The notes under the pieces are model-generated. The model was not told the origin of the DNA and did no database searches. It saw nothing but the letters and a program-made list of their open reading frames with translations. 64,000 nucleotides of DNA from JAPLUA01 sp964625855 (GTDB lineage Bacteria > Verrucomicrobiota > Verrucomicrobiia > Limisphaerales > UBA8199): assembly GCA_964625855.1 (NCBI GenBank), contig CAZVFC010000008.1, positions 1 to 64,000 of the forward strand, in the 5' to 3' direction. Made by a program: the position numbers and the translations under genes. Positions 8,831-21,136 of this stretch are shown piece after piece. Each line of letters starts with the position of its first letter. The first letter of the stretch is position 1.

Positions 8831-8989
8831 ATGGTCCAGAGTGCCTCTTGAACCGCCGAGGAGGACCACAAATGTTGTGGTAACGCCTGCGAATGCCCAT
8901 ATAATCCACAAAAGACGCTGGATGGGCTCTGTTCTGAGCCCGCCTGTGGAACAACCAAGTTGCGAGTTGGTTGGGAAGCTCATGTGTGT

Positions 8990-9820
8990 ATGTCGACCAG
9001 TCCTGTTGAGACCGCCTCCGAGAAGAAGAGAATAGTCGCTAGGCCGTTGGGGAGGAAGACCCTTGGGGGCACCCCGTACACCCGGGGTCCGAGGATAGAG
9101 GCAAAACTGGAGGAAGTCCTCAACATCCCATCCGCGGAGCTCGTGGAGCGGTGTGGCATCCAGGATCGTGAGGACCCGGGCTACATCCCAAGCGAGTGCC
9201 TACTCCATGTCGTTCGCACCTGGCGAGAAGATGACCCTGGCGGCCATTTCGAATCCGCCTACAAGCTCTTGATGGACCGCGTGTTGCGCAAGCTACCGAC
9301 GGGCGAGAGCTCGGACGGCAAGAGGCTATTCCTGCCCCAAAGCCGTGTCCGCGAGGAACTCTTCGATTGTTTCGTCGAGCTCTTGGCAAGGGACCGCACC
9401 TCCTACAATGAGCGCCTCGATTATTTTGAGGTCCGGTTCGATGGCGCGCTGGCCAACCTGCGCCGCGATGTCCAAAGGAAAGCCTTCCGCGAGCCGAAGA
9501 TGGCATCCATCGAACCCGACTCAAACACCGGGGAGATGGATCCCAAGGTGGAGGCCGCTCTGAGCTTCAACCCGTTTGATCCTGCCGAAATGACTCGCGC
9601 CGATTACCGGTCCCGCCTAAACGGTGCGATTAACACCTTGCCTGCTGAGCAGCGAGCAATAATCGAGATGATAGGGAAGAATATCCCTATCGATTCCATA
9701 GACCCCGGTGCCGTGACCATCGCGAAAACGCTCGGAAAGTCAGAGAAGACAATCCGATTACACCGCGATCAGGCATACTCGGCACTGGAGGCAATGCTGA
9801 AGGCAGACAAAATGCTATGA
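8990..9820 (+). CDS. sigma-70-like regulatory protein
   Basis: A 276-residue protein. The C-terminal 60 residues look like sigma region 4: an LPAEQRAIIEMI helix followed by IAKTLGKSEKTIRLHRDQA, a helix-turn-helix with the usual K-T-I-R recognition helix. The middle (about 115-190) resembles a region-2-like helical block. An unusual 12-residue insert sits just before the turn helix. It probably directs transcription of the adjacent operons or binds the shared leader, by inference. The start at 8,990 was chosen over an in-frame upstream alternative at 8,960. Its stop overlaps the next start (ATGA at 9,817). Confidence 0.65.
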   Translation: MSTSPVETASEKKRIVARPLGRKTLGGTPYTRGPRIEAKLEEVLNIPSAELVERCGIQDREDPGYIPSECLLHVVRTWREDDPGGHFESAYKLLMDRVLRKLPTGESSDGKRLFLPQSRVREELFDCFVELLARDRTSYNERLDYFEVRFDGALANLRRDVQRKAFREPKMASIEPDSNTGEMDPKVEAALSFNPFDPAEMTRADYRSRLNGAINTLPAEQRAIIEMIGKNIPIDSIDPGAVTIAKTLGKSEKTIRLHRDQAYSALEAMLKADKML

Positions 9821-10395
9821 AGACGAATACTTCCAGACCTTCCAGAGAGGATGTGCTCAACGCTTTTGCGGTTGAGCCAGATGCTGGTCCCGCGATCCTC
9901 GCCCGGTATGTTCGCGATTACCCCGAGTTCAAGGCCGAGCTCGCGGATCTTTCGCAAGAGTTGCAGCAGCCAATCACCGAACTGGCGGGGCCGCTATCGC
10001 CGCAGGATCAGGCCAGGATCAATTCCGCTTGGAAGAGGCATCACGAGGCCGTGCTTGCAGGGCGTGCGGACCCTTTTGCCGCCCTTACGACCTCCGGGCT
10101 CCGGGAGGTCGCCAGGGTCCTTGGAGTGCCGAGGCTGATCGTCACGGCCTTTCGTGAGCACAAGGTGCTTGTCGACTCGGTCCCCCAGCACATTCTGGGG
10201 CGCCTTGCCTCGTGCCTGAGTATCACACCTGGGCGGCTCACTCAGGTCCTAGCCGCCCCCCTCGCGCCAGCCCACGCACGAAGCTATAAGGCGGATGAAA
10301 AGCCCAGCGTCGCGGGCGCGGTCACCTTTGAACAGCTCCTTATCGACGCAGGTGTACCCCCAGCCGAACGCGCGAAGCTGATGGCGGGCGAATAA
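9817..10395 (+). CDS. small helical partner of the ImmA/IrrE-UvrD protein
   Basis: A 192-residue, mainly helical protein without a family I can name. The order helical protein then ImmA/IrrE metalloprotease suggests that it is the cleavable repressor or antagonist, as in ImmR-ImmA pairs where the protease degrades its neighbour. The central segment LREVARVLGVPRLIVTAFRE (about residues 88-107) could be a helix-turn-helix. It overlaps the sigma-like gene by four bases and ends one base before the helicase start, so the three genes are surely co-expressed. It could instead be an anti-sigma partner of the gene upstream. Confidence 0.6.
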   Translation: MKTNTSRPSREDVLNAFAVEPDAGPAILARYVRDYPEFKAELADLSQELQQPITELAGPLSPQDQARINSAWKRHHEAVLAGRADPFAALTTSGLREVARVLGVPRLIVTAFREHKVLVDSVPQHILGRLASCLSITPGRLTQVLAAPLAPAHARSYKADEKPSVAGAVTFEQLLIDAGVPPAERAKLMAGE

Positions 10396-10396
10396 T

Positions 10397-13801
<3,405 letters not shown>

Positions 13802-13809
13802 ATTTTTTT

Positions 13810-13866
13810 ACCGGTCGCGGTTCGTCGTAGCGATTAACCCTTCCAGAGCGGGGGACTAATCTCCGC
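13810..13866 (+). promoter_or_regulatory. shared Ubl-operon leader, copy B
   Basis: This leader between the helicase stop and the triple-Ubl start contains ACCGGTCGC (13,810-13,818), 12 bases, CGATTAACCCTTC (13,831-13,843), 4 bases, then the imperfect inverted repeat GCGGGGGACTAATCTCCGC (13,848-13,866). The blocks and spacings match those before the Bil Ubl gene (8,609-8,552). Because only the helicase tail and this leader are shared, it is likely the control region of the Ubl cargo. Confidence 0.72.
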
Positions 13867-13883
13867 CAAGATAGGCAAATTAT

Positions 13884-14639
13884 ATGGTTACGACAGAGTT
13901 ACTCGAATACGAAGATGTTGGCGAAGCCCTCCGCGAGGGACGTTCACTGCGGAAAGCCCGCAGCTACCGCATCCAGTTCGCCCAGGACAACGTCAACTTC
14001 CGAACCCTAAGTTTAACCGACCCAGTTCCATTGGGGCGACAGATACTTGCGAGCGCCGGCGTTGACCCGCAGGCGGATTATAGTCTGTTCGCCATCCTGC
14101 CGACGGGCGACTTTGAGGACGTCCGTCTGGATGAGCCATTCGACCTCCGTGTCCGGGGAGCAGAGCGCTTCATCGCCTTCCAGACTGACCGCCTGTTCAA
14201 GCTCATGCTTAAGGGGCGTGAGCTCGAATGGGGCAAGCCGGCTATCAGCGGCGCCATCCTCTACAAGCTGGCCGACGTCGCCAAAGGCGAATCCGTCTTC
14301 CTGGAGGTGCAAGGTGGCCAGAATCGGCTCATCGAGCCCGAGGAGCTGGTCGATCTGGCTGCGCCCGGAGTCGAGCGGTTTATCACGGGGCCAAAACCCC
14401 CGACCACATACGAGATCATCGTGAACGGCCGGCCGAGGGTCGTAAACGACGAACACGTGTCCTACGAGCAGTTGGTCCAGATGGTGGCCCCTGGACCGCA
14501 GCCGCCGAACTCTGGTTTCTCAGTGACCTACACTCACGCCGCCTCCAAGCCGCACTCCGGCTCGCTCGCAGCCGGTGGGGTGGTCGAGGTGAGGAAGAAA
14601 GGGACCATTTTCAATGTCACCCCAACCATTCGTTCTTAG
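13884..14639 (+). CDS. triple ubiquitin-like (multiubiquitin) protein
   Basis: A 251-residue protein with three tandem beta-grasp domains at about residues 27-100, 104-168 and 175-248. The third has the typical TYEIIVNGRPRVV opening and the KKGTIFNVTPTIRS ending of Multi_ubiq proteins. There is no C-terminal diglycine. In related operons the multi-Ubl protein travels with a ThiF E1 and a DUF6527 protein, exactly as here. Without a diglycine or a JAMM protease in this operon, its chemistry is unknown; it may be a scaffold or be used at its final serine. It overlaps the E1 gene by 26 bases. Confidence 0.85.
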   Translation: MVTTELLEYEDVGEALREGRSLRKARSYRIQFAQDNVNFRTLSLTDPVPLGRQILASAGVDPQADYSLFAILPTGDFEDVRLDEPFDLRVRGAERFIAFQTDRLFKLMLKGRELEWGKPAISGAILYKLADVAKGESVFLEVQGGQNRLIEPEELVDLAAPGVERFITGPKPPTTYEIIVNGRPRVVNDEHVSYEQLVQMVAPGPQPPNSGFSVTYTHAASKPHSGSLAAGGVVEVRKKGTIFNVTPTIRS

Positions 14640-15801
14640 CCCAGACCTGAAGCGCCTTCGGGACGAGGGCTACTTCATGCAGATTGTGGGAGGGTTGCTG
14701 CTCATGCGCCACGTGCCCTACGTTGACGCTCATCGCCAGGTGCGGACTGGGACGCTGATCTCCAGCCTCGAAATGGCCGGCAACGTCACCCGGCCTCCCA
14801 GTGATCACGTGGCCTGTTTTGACGGAGACTTCCCCTGCAATTCGGATGGTTCTCGGATACAGCAGCTACCGCATCCAAATGGTAACATCAACGTGGGGCA
14901 TGGTGTGACCTCAAAACACGCCTTCTCCTGCAAGCCTTCAGCCACCGGTCGTTACACCGACTACTACCACAAGATGACAACATACGCGGCCATCATATCA
15001 GGGCCTGCGGCGGTGCTCAAACCCGGTGTTACCGCAAAGACATTCCGCACCCCGGAACCCGAGGAGGACAGCGTCTTCAACTATATCGAGACGGCCTCCG
15101 ACCGCGTGGGCATCGGGGCGGTAACGGAACGGCTGGCAAATGAAAAGGTTGCCATTGTAGGGCTGGGGGGCACGGGCTCCTACGTGCTCGACTTCTTAGC
15201 GAAGACGCCGGTCCGCGAGATCCGGTTGTTTGATGGCGATGAGTTCCTTCAGCATAACGCCTTCCGTGCACCTGGCGCCCCGTCCATCGAGGAGCTGCGG
15301 GAAGCACCGAAGAAGGTCGATTACCTCAAGGGCATCTACTCTAAAATGCACCGCCGGATCGTCGTGCATCCCGTCGCGATAAACGCCGGCAACCTCCATC
15401 TGCTGGACGGGGTCACTTTTGCCTTCATCTGCATGGACGGGGGCGCCGCCAAGAAGGCCTTGGTTCAGAAGCTGGAGGCTCTCGGGGTTCCGTTCATCGA
15501 CACGGGCATGGGCTTGGAGCCGCCTGTTGACGGCTCGCTGGGTGGGATACTGCGGGTGACCACCAGCACCCCTGAAAAGCGCGACCACTTCCACGACGGA
15601 CGAGTCGCCTTCGCTGGCGGCGGCGAGAAGGATATCTACTCGTCAAACATCCAAGTTGCCGACTTGAACGCCCTCAACGCGGTGATGGCAGTCATCAAAT
15701 GGAAGAAGATTCGCGGCTTCTACCGCGACCTCGAGAGAGAACTCCACAGCACGTACACGACCGACGTCAACATGGTGGTGAATGGGGACAAGCTGAAATG
15801 A
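14614..15801 (+). CDS. DUF6791-ThiF E1-like protein of the triple-Ubl operon
   Basis: A 395-residue protein. The N-terminal 160 residues resemble DUF6791, an E2/RWD-like domain seen only with Ubl-operon E1s. A ThiF adenylation domain follows, with VGLGGTGSYVLDFLAKT near residues 181-197, the FDGDEFLQHNAFRAPGA acidic and N-x-x-R block, and the conserved PFIDTGMGL strand. No obvious catalytic cysteine of the E1 type can be assigned. It probably adenylates the triple-Ubl protein encoded just upstream. The stop overlaps the next gene (ATGA at 15,798-15,801). Confidence 0.83.
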   Translation: MSPQPFVLSPDLKRLRDEGYFMQIVGGLLLMRHVPYVDAHRQVRTGTLISSLEMAGNVTRPPSDHVACFDGDFPCNSDGSRIQQLPHPNGNINVGHGVTSKHAFSCKPSATGRYTDYYHKMTTYAAIISGPAAVLKPGVTAKTFRTPEPEEDSVFNYIETASDRVGIGAVTERLANEKVAIVGLGGTGSYVLDFLAKTPVREIRLFDGDEFLQHNAFRAPGAPSIEELREAPKKVDYLKGIYSKMHRRIVVHPVAINAGNLHLLDGVTFAFICMDGGAAKKALVQKLEALGVPFIDTGMGLEPPVDGSLGGILRVTTSTPEKRDHFHDGRVAFAGGGEKDIYSSNIQVADLNALNAVMAVIKWKKIRGFYRDLERELHSTYTTDVNMVVNGDKLK

Positions 15802-16268
15802 TGCGGCATACCCGGCTGAGACACCAGTTTGTCCACTACATCCCTGAACGCCTGGAGCCCGGCGTTCTATACGTATCCGTAGACTACTGCACGGCTGTTC
15901 ACAGCTGCTGCTGCGGCTGTGGTCAAGAAGTGGTGACCCCGCTCTCGCCTGCCGGCTGGAAGTTAATCTTCGATGGAGCGACCGTCTCCCTCTCCCCGTC
16001 TGTTGGCAATTGGAACTTCAAATGTCGTTCGCACTATTTCATCCGCGAGGGGCGGGTCATCGAAGTGGGGCGATGGACCAGCGAAAGAAGCCCGGTCGAG
16101 CCCAGGGATACCAGTGAGCTGGAATTGATCGAAATTGATGAAGCCAGAAACGGCGGAACCTGGTCGCGCATCAAGGGCTGGCTGACGAAGGGAAGGAGGC
16201 CGGCAACGTCAGACCGCAATGATAAAAGGGCCGGATCGCGAAGGAGAGCCCGCAACGGACGGCGGTAA
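15798..16268 (+). CDS. DUF6527 putative metal-binding protein
   Basis: A 156-residue protein matching DUF6527. It has a PERLEPGVLYVSVDY opening, a CCCGCGQEVVTPLSP cysteine block at about residues 35-49, and GNWNFKCRSHYFI near 74-86. The cysteines and histidine should form a zinc site. DUF6527 genes are a regular third member of multi-Ubl/E1 operons, and its biochemical task is not known. The C-terminal 40 residues are very basic (RRARNGRR at the end) and could bind nucleic acid. The start was set at the ATG overlapping the E1 stop; the longer frame runs into the E1 gene. Confidence 0.83.
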   Translation: MMRHTRLRHQFVHYIPERLEPGVLYVSVDYCTAVHSCCCGCGQEVVTPLSPAGWKLIFDGATVSLSPSVGNWNFKCRSHYFIREGRVIEVGRWTSERSPVEPRDTSELELIEIDEARNGGTWSRIKGWLTKGRRPATSDRNDKRAGSRRRARNGRR

Positions 16269-16292
16269 GAAATCATGGCCATATAACAAAAA

Positions 16293-17579
16293 ATGCCAAG
16301 GCGCCGGAGAGATGACGATTGGGAGGGGCTGGCTGGTCCGATCGCCATACTCGTGGTCCTGTTCGGCGCTGCAATCATCGCGTTCCTCAAGGCGCTCCTG
16401 TTAATCCTCCTGATCGGGGGTGTCGCCGCCCTCATCTGCTTCCTGCTCTACCGCATCGGTCGAAGCCTGTGGGCCAGGCAGATGGACATGGAGGGTTACC
16501 TGCCCAGCATCGACTGGAGCTTGCCCACGATTCCGAGTTTCGACTCGGTCTGGGTGGACATACGGTATCCGGAGGTCCCCTTTCCTGCTCACTGCGCACC
16601 CCCTCCAAACGTGATCGGGGCCAGCGGCGCATGGAAGGCCGTCCTTGGCAAGCTGGAACGGTTCCCTGCACTCCGGGGCGCGTCTAGCCCGGGCGACCTG
16701 GAGCACCGAATATCCGCATGCGAGGCCGCCACCGCCGACATCCTTCGGCAAACATGTGCGGCGGCGGGGGAGTTGGCTGAACGCAAGCAGTCCGACCTTG
16801 AGCAGCAGCTGAAGCGATTGCAGGAGGCGGAGAAGACCCTGGAAGCCCGGGTCCGCCCACGACTGGACACGCTGCGATGCACGATCGAAGCTCTGTTCGA
16901 GGGGGGTCTGCTGGATCGCCTGAGGGCTGACCGGCTGCGGCCGCGCCAGTCGGAGCTCGAAATCGAACTGGGCAATCGTCGCCGGCAAGCGCGAGAGAGG
17001 GCGAGCCGGCAGGAGCAGGCTGTCCGCGACTTCTTGGACCCAGCCCAGCGTGAGCGCACGCTCGAGGCCAGGATACAGCGGGACTTGGCCGCCATGAAGG
17101 AGGTGCTCACATCCAAGGAGTTCGCCGGCGCGGCTGCGGAGGTGGCCGTCATCGAGGAGCTCAGCTCGCTCCCCGCCGGATCCCTGGTGTTCAACGACGT
17201 GAGGATGGAAGCCGGGAGGTACATCCACTTCGACGGGAAACCGCTGATGAGCGCCCAGCTCGACACCCTGGTCATCGCTTCCGGAGGCGTGTTTGTTGTC
17301 GAGGTGAAGAACTGGAGCCGTGGGTTTGCGCGGTCCGGCGAAGGCTTCAGCCCCTTCGAGCAGGCAAGTCGCGCGTCCTATCTGGTCTTCGACCGCCTCC
17401 GGAGCGCCGGCATCAGCGTCAAGGTCCGGGCGATCGTTGCCACCCAGGGCAGTCTCCCGGACAGGGGAGAGAGCAAGGTGGCAGTGGTGCCGATCGGCCG
17501 CCTCCGGCGATACATCGAGGGAACCCCTGCCGGGACAATGGTGGATGTTTGCACGGTGCGCTCGGCGCTAGGACTCTGA
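16293..17579 (+). CDS. membrane-anchored NERD-domain protein
   Basis: A 428-residue protein. A hydrophobic hairpin at residues about 13-53 gives two membrane segments. Residues about 130-270 are charged and coiled-coil-like (many Q, R, E). A nuclease-related NERD domain occupies about 285-410, with SAQLDTLVIASGGVFVVEVKNW giving the D and E-x-K of a PD-(D/E)XK site. NERD proteins are common in defence islands. It follows the DUF6527 gene by 24 bases in the same direction, so it is probably the final gene of the triple-Ubl operon and a candidate membrane-bound effector. That role is inference. Confidence 0.75.
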   Translation: MPRRRRDDDWEGLAGPIAILVVLFGAAIIAFLKALLLILLIGGVAALICFLLYRIGRSLWARQMDMEGYLPSIDWSLPTIPSFDSVWVDIRYPEVPFPAHCAPPPNVIGASGAWKAVLGKLERFPALRGASSPGDLEHRISACEAATADILRQTCAAAGELAERKQSDLEQQLKRLQEAEKTLEARVRPRLDTLRCTIEALFEGGLLDRLRADRLRPRQSELEIELGNRRRQARERASRQEQAVRDFLDPAQRERTLEARIQRDLAAMKEVLTSKEFAGAAAEVAVIEELSSLPAGSLVFNDVRMEAGRYIHFDGKPLMSAQLDTLVIASGGVFVVEVKNWSRGFARSGEGFSPFEQASRASYLVFDRLRSAGISVKVRAIVATQGSLPDRGESKVAVVPIGRLRRYIEGTPAGTMVDVCTVRSALGL

Positions 17580-17594
17580 GCCGCAGGCCCCGAA

Positions 17595-18524
17595 CTACGG
17601 CTTAACGGCAAGGACCGACCGCATCGCGAGCCGGGAGAGATCCGCCATTCGTCCCGATGTGCCCGGCGTCGGTTTCATCGCGATTCGCCGATCGTCGTGT
17701 GGTTCGCCGTATTCCTTCCAAGTGCAGCCGGTGACTTGCAGAGACGTCTTCATCCCCTCGGCAATGCTGCGATGCCCGGCCAGTATGTCGTCGACCAGAA
17801 GTTCCGACGAGGGCACCTCACCCCGATCCACGATATGCAGCACTCCTCCGGTCCGCAGCACCTTGTCCGCCACGGGATAGGCCTTCCGGTGCACCCAGAG
17901 CCGGTAATCACTCGTTTCCCGCAGATCGAGCTGGCTCAGATTGTAGCACTCATGCCGCACGAGGTGGGTGCCGATCAGCCAGACGGTCACGGCGTCGAAC
18001 TTCTCCAGGCCGGCAAGGAATTCCTCAAGCTCCTCATCGATGATGAGATCTCCCTCCACCAGACATACTCCGCGGGGCACCCGCAACCTGCCGAAGAACG
18101 CCCGCAGGGCATGGGTCTTTGGCGAGCGAACCTCCCACTCATAGCGCCTCGTGACCGACACCCTGAGGCCCCCGTCCGCTAGGCGCTGGCGAGCGGCTTG
18201 AATGCAGCTGACGTTCTCTTCGGTTGAGACCAGAGTAAACCCATCCTCCCGGCCAAACGCCCTGGTCAGATGCAGGATCCCGGTCCCATCGCCGCACCCA
18301 ATGTCAAGGATGCGGCGGGGATGAAATGGCTCGATCTGGGCTACCATCCAGGTGTAGCAGCCCTGGGCTGCATAGCTCGCAGCATTCGTGCGCCAGTTCT
18401 CCAGATACGCGCGCTGGGCGGCCTCCAGGCGCTTCTGAGGTCCTGCCCGATCGACCGGATAATGGCAATGCCGGTAGGGCAAGCCGCTACCGCAATCGCA
18501 TGGTGCATCTCGTTTGGACGGCAC
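17595..18524 (-). CDS. SEC-C motif class I SAM-dependent methyltransferase
   Basis: A 309-residue protein beginning, from a GTG, with a SEC-C-type zinc motif (CDCGSGLPYRHCHY at residues 8-21). A Rossmann methyltransferase follows: ILDIGCGDGTGILHL is motif I near residue 70-84, and the acidic residue of motif II is in TLVSTEEN. SEC-C motifs usually mediate protein binding; the methyl acceptor is unknown. It converges on the NERD gene with 15 bp between them, so it marks the boundary of the island rather than a member of the Ubl operon. Confidence 0.75.
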   Translation of the reverse strand: MPSKRDAPCDCGSGLPYRHCHYPVDRAGPQKRLEAAQRAYLENWRTNAASYAAQGCYTWMVAQIEPFHPRRILDIGCGDGTGILHLTRAFGREDGFTLVSTEENVSCIQAARQRLADGGLRVSVTRRYEWEVRSPKTHALRAFFGRLRVPRGVCLVEGDLIIDEELEEFLAGLEKFDAVTVWLIGTHLVRHECYNLSQLDLRETSDYRLWVHRKAYPVADKVLRTGGVLHIVDRGEVPSSELLVDDILAGHRSIAEGMKTSLQVTGCTWKEYGEPHDDRRIAMKPTPGTSGRMADLSRLAMRSVLAVKP

Positions 18525-18533
18525 GGGTGAATG

Positions 18534-18806
18534 TTAGCAGTTGATTCCCATCGGGTGCGAGTGCGATTCAATGGAGGGCCGGGGCAGCCGTTCGCCGCTT
18601 TTGGTTAGCGCATCATCATCCACGCTCAGCGTTATTTCCTCTGGTCTGACGCCGGGCAGGTCCACTTCGACCAGATATTCTCCCCCTCCCGTGACGTCCA
18701 CGGCTGGGAACCAGTCGGTGTCCGTCTCCCCCGTTTGGCAGGCGGGCACGGCGACGAGTGACGCCATCAGGCGATTCCTGAAGCCGCAGAGCTTCCTATT
18801 GTTCAT
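18534..18806 (-). pseudogene. truncated Hsp20/alpha-crystallin-like gene
   Basis: The 90-residue product contains the start of an alpha-crystallin domain (WFPAVDVTGGGEYLVEVDLP followed by a GVRPEEITLSVDDDALT stretch). The reading frame ends shortly after, missing the second half of the domain and the G-V-L motif. Intact Hsp20 proteins have about 140-160 residues. The end is followed within ten bases by the methyltransferase start, so the 3' half was probably deleted at that junction. Confidence 0.6.
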
Positions 18807-18999
18807 GTCGAGCCTTCGTTTTGAGTCGCTGCTCCAGATCCCGCCACTCGTCCAAGGTCATGCGCCCAATGCCTCCGTGTGCGGCGCAGGACGTGTCCAC
18901 CAGCAGGCGGATTTGCCCGGGTGTTCGTGGCAGAACCGGAGTGTGCAGGGTGCCGGCTCTCTTCGGCTGTTGACCTTTGTTTTTGGCAGGCTTCTTCAT
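18796..18999 (-). CDS. small hypothetical protein
   Basis: A 67-residue basic protein starting MKKPAKNKGQQPKRAG and ending with a charged helix (MTLDEWRDLEQRLK). No family recognised. Its stop overlaps the start of the truncated Hsp20 gene, which suggests an operon. Cysteine 38 lies in a hydrophobic stretch. The start at 18,999 is the ATG nearest a plausible binding site; a longer frame exists but looks non-coding upstream. Confidence 0.45.
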   Translation of the reverse strand: MKKPAKNKGQQPKRAGTLHTPVLPRTPGQIRLLVDTSCAAHGGIGRMTLDEWRDLEQRLKTKARHEQ

Positions 19000-19042
19000 T
19001 TGATCGAGAACACCGCTCCAGCACGACGCCTGGAGCGGAGAC

Positions 19043-19145
19043 GGGAGCGCACGCACGTGGCCCGGGTAATGCGGGGTCTGGCTTGCGTCGTGACGCGAGT
19101 GCTCCGCGCGGGTGGAGCAGTGCATGTTCGGACGCGTGCGCTTCG
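19043..19145 (-). repeat. palindrome-bounded repeat element, copy 1 (divergent)
   Basis: Bounded by GGGAGCGCAC (19,043-19,052) and GTGCGCTTCG (19,136-19,145), near-inverted copies of one another. An internal hairpin TGCTCC/GGAGCA lies at about 19,100-19,119. In reverse orientation it resembles the elements at 37,732 and 38,443 in boundaries and in the GTGCTC/GAGCAC internal stem. It lies upstream of the minus-strand small gene at 18,999. Confidence 0.45.
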
Positions 19146-19319
19146 CAGTTTCTTGCTGTCGGGCTCAGCGACAGACCTGTCGGTTTGAAGCGGTTTCTAC
19201 AGGATGGGCTGAATGAACTGCAGATCCCTCCAAACCACCAGCGCGACCGGGCTCCCGCGGCTTCGTGACCGCCTCTGATGCCGTTGATTCGCGTCCACAA
19301 AGGTTCCCTGCCCATGCGC

Positions 19320-19634
19320 TCAGCTGATAGCGCGGAGTGAGATGGGCTCGTTGCGCTCATTGCGGACTTTCCTAGCGGCGCTGGGATCCAGCACCCGTTT
19401 GCCATCTACCAAGAATAGGTATTGGTGGTAAGCGTGGGTCAGTTCCAAGCTGGCCATCCATCGGCCATCCGGCTGTCGCGCCATCGGGGTCGCCTTGGGA
19501 TCCCATTCGTTGAAGTCGCCGAGGAGTGACACCCGCTGTGCTTGCGGTGCAAGGCAAAAGAAGTCGGCGTGGTGCAGGTTCCGCCTGGCGGAATACCGGG
19601 GCAAGGCACCAGTGGGATTTGAATCGATAAACAT
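19320..19634 (-). CDS. stand-alone CBM48/glycogen-binding-like protein
   Basis: A 104-residue beta-sandwich protein of the AMPK-beta/CBM48 type. Its core is VSLLGDFNEWDPKATPM, then DGRWMASLEL and YLFLVDGKRVLDP, which match the carbohydrate-binding strand pattern of isoamylase N-terminal domains. No catalytic domain is attached. Related genes occur at 25,979 and 40,666. The N-terminus and C-terminal NERNEP ending are closest to the 25,979 copy. It may bind glycogen or sense polysaccharide. The start at 19,634 gives the same N-terminal length as the relatives; the frame continues upstream without family similarity. Confidence 0.72.
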   Translation of the reverse strand: MFIDSNPTGALPRYSARRNLHHADFFCLAPQAQRVSLLGDFNEWDPKATPMARQPDGRWMASLELTHAYHQYLFLVDGKRVLDPSAARKVRNERNEPISLRAIS

Positions 19635-20205
19635 AGGCTTGTTTCCTTTCCGGATTGGCGAGCAACACGAGAGCGCTGCTCCCGGGGCAATCCAATCGCG
19701 CGTTCCTACTCCATTCGCGTTTTCAGGTGCGCCGAAGCGATGTACTCCTCCAACAGGAGCAGATGGCACTGCCGACTGATCGGCTGCGAACATCGGTATC
19801 TGACCGGCTTCAATCCGGTCGGTCGTGCTTGTTGCATTCATCGCACATGAACTGGATCTTCGTCTGCCGTGCGACGCGCCGGACACTCGCCTGCCGTGCG
19901 GCATACGAGCCTCCAAGCCCAGAATGACTTTCTCGGCCGCTCGCACGGTCCAGACAGTGCGGACAGCAGTTGTCGGGCCAACCGTTCAAAACCCACACAA
20001 GGTGTTGCGCCACAGCGGCAAACAGTGCGGGGGACCTTCCACCGGCGCGGGTCGAAATCTCGGACGGTCCAAAAAGTTGTTCGGCCAGTGAATCGTCACT
20101 GCCACTTCCTTCAATGCCGCCAGAAGCGTGTACCGTTGAGCAAAACAAGAGTCTGGAACAGAACCTGACTTCAGGGGGTCTGGGGCTCGCGGGCATCAAG
20201 CGTGC
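19635..20205. other. no supported gene
   Basis: Several short frames overlap here on both strands, none with a family or binding site I trust. A minus-strand frame starting MNATSTTDR runs into the CBM48 gene and slightly resembles the thioredoxin leader, but no promoter unit precedes it. Confidence 0.4.
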
Positions 20206-20550
20206 TTGGCACGCAATCTGATAAGGAAGATTCCGGCAAGCAAATCAACGCCAATCATGCTTATGAACATGCAGTCCTTTTGGGAACGCCATAGGGCACG
20301 ACGGTGGCCGGCAACAGCGGAGGCCGGTCTGCCTCTCGAGGAGAAACCGCCGGAGCATTTTCAGCCGCTAACCCGTGACGAGTCCATAACGGTCCTAGAC
20401 GACGCGAACCGGTGGATTGTCAACGAAGCCAGGAGCACGTCCGCCATGCCCGAGGGCCGGGCCGAAGAGTCGCGCTGGGCCGAATTGGCAGGACGCGACA
20501 AACCGCTAGTGCGAGATTTCGTGCGGTTGAACAAGGGGCATGGAGGCTGA
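20206..20550 (+). CDS. uncertain hypothetical protein
   Basis: An open frame of 114 codons with ordinary composition, ending in DFVRLNKGHGG. A later start at 20,257 (MLMNMQSFWERH) is equally possible. No family recognised. It sits just upstream of a broken dehydrogenase and might itself be a remnant. Confidence 0.25.
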   Translation: MARNLIRKIPASKSTPIMLMNMQSFWERHRARRWPATAEAGLPLEEKPPEHFQPLTRDESITVLDDANRWIVNEARSTSAMPEGRAEESRWAELAGRDKPLVRDFVRLNKGHGG

Positions 20551-20582
20551 GGCTGTGGCCGGGGCACAGGGGCTCAACCTGA

Positions 20583-21062
20583 GCGGGACCGCTCCACGAG
20601 ATCGAGGAGCGGCAGTGGGATAAGGTCCTCTCCGCCGATCTCAAACGTGTATTCCTTTGCATGAAGCACGAGGTTAAGGCCATGCTGGCTGCAGGGCATG
20701 GGGGCGCAATCGTCAATACATCCTCAACCTTGGGGCAGGTTGCCGCGCCATATGCCGCCGAATATGTCGCTGCGAAACATGGCGTGATCGGGCTGACGCG
20801 CGCGGCCGCCGTCGACTATGCGCAACACGACATTCACGTGAATACGGTGTTGCCCGGCATGACTCAGACCTCAATGACTGAACGGATGCCGAGAGATCCC
20901 GAACTGATGAAGATATTTGGGGCGCTCCAGGCTTCCGTTCCAATGCAGCGCCTCGGTCAAGCCGACGAAATCGCTCAGGCCGTTGCCTGGTTGCTTTCTG
21001 ACGCCGCAAGCTTTGTCACCGGGGCGGCGCTTGCCGTCGATGGCGGGCATACCGCCGTCTAG
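20583..21062 (+). pseudogene. 3' part of a short-chain dehydrogenase/reductase gene
   Basis: In frame from 20,583 the translation reads AGPLHEIEERQWDKVLSADL, then the SDR catalytic region with NTSS, Y-x-x-x-K (YVAAKHG) and the FVTGAALAVDGGH ending. The first ~90 residues, including the TGxxxGIG nucleotide loop, are missing; an in-frame stop lies at 20,580-20,582. An internal ATG at 20,661 could start a 133-residue product, but without the nucleotide loop it would not be a working enzyme. The other SDR fragment at 21,137 is an N-terminal half of a different paralogue. Confidence 0.8.
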
Positions 21063-21136
21063 CGCAAGGCGACAGAATAACGGCCTTACCCGCCCGTAAG
21101 CTCAAGTCTTATGACACGGGAACAAGAAACCAAAAA

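Noticed and set aside
8558..8983. 141-codon minus-strand frame before the Bil operon as a real gene
   Set aside because: Only the last part matches the helicase C-terminus and the frame breaks twice, so it is listed as a decayed remnant.
19635..19946. N-terminal extension of the CBM48 protein at 19,320
   Set aside because: The extension has no similarity to the related copies at 25,979 and 40,666 and lacks a convincing start.
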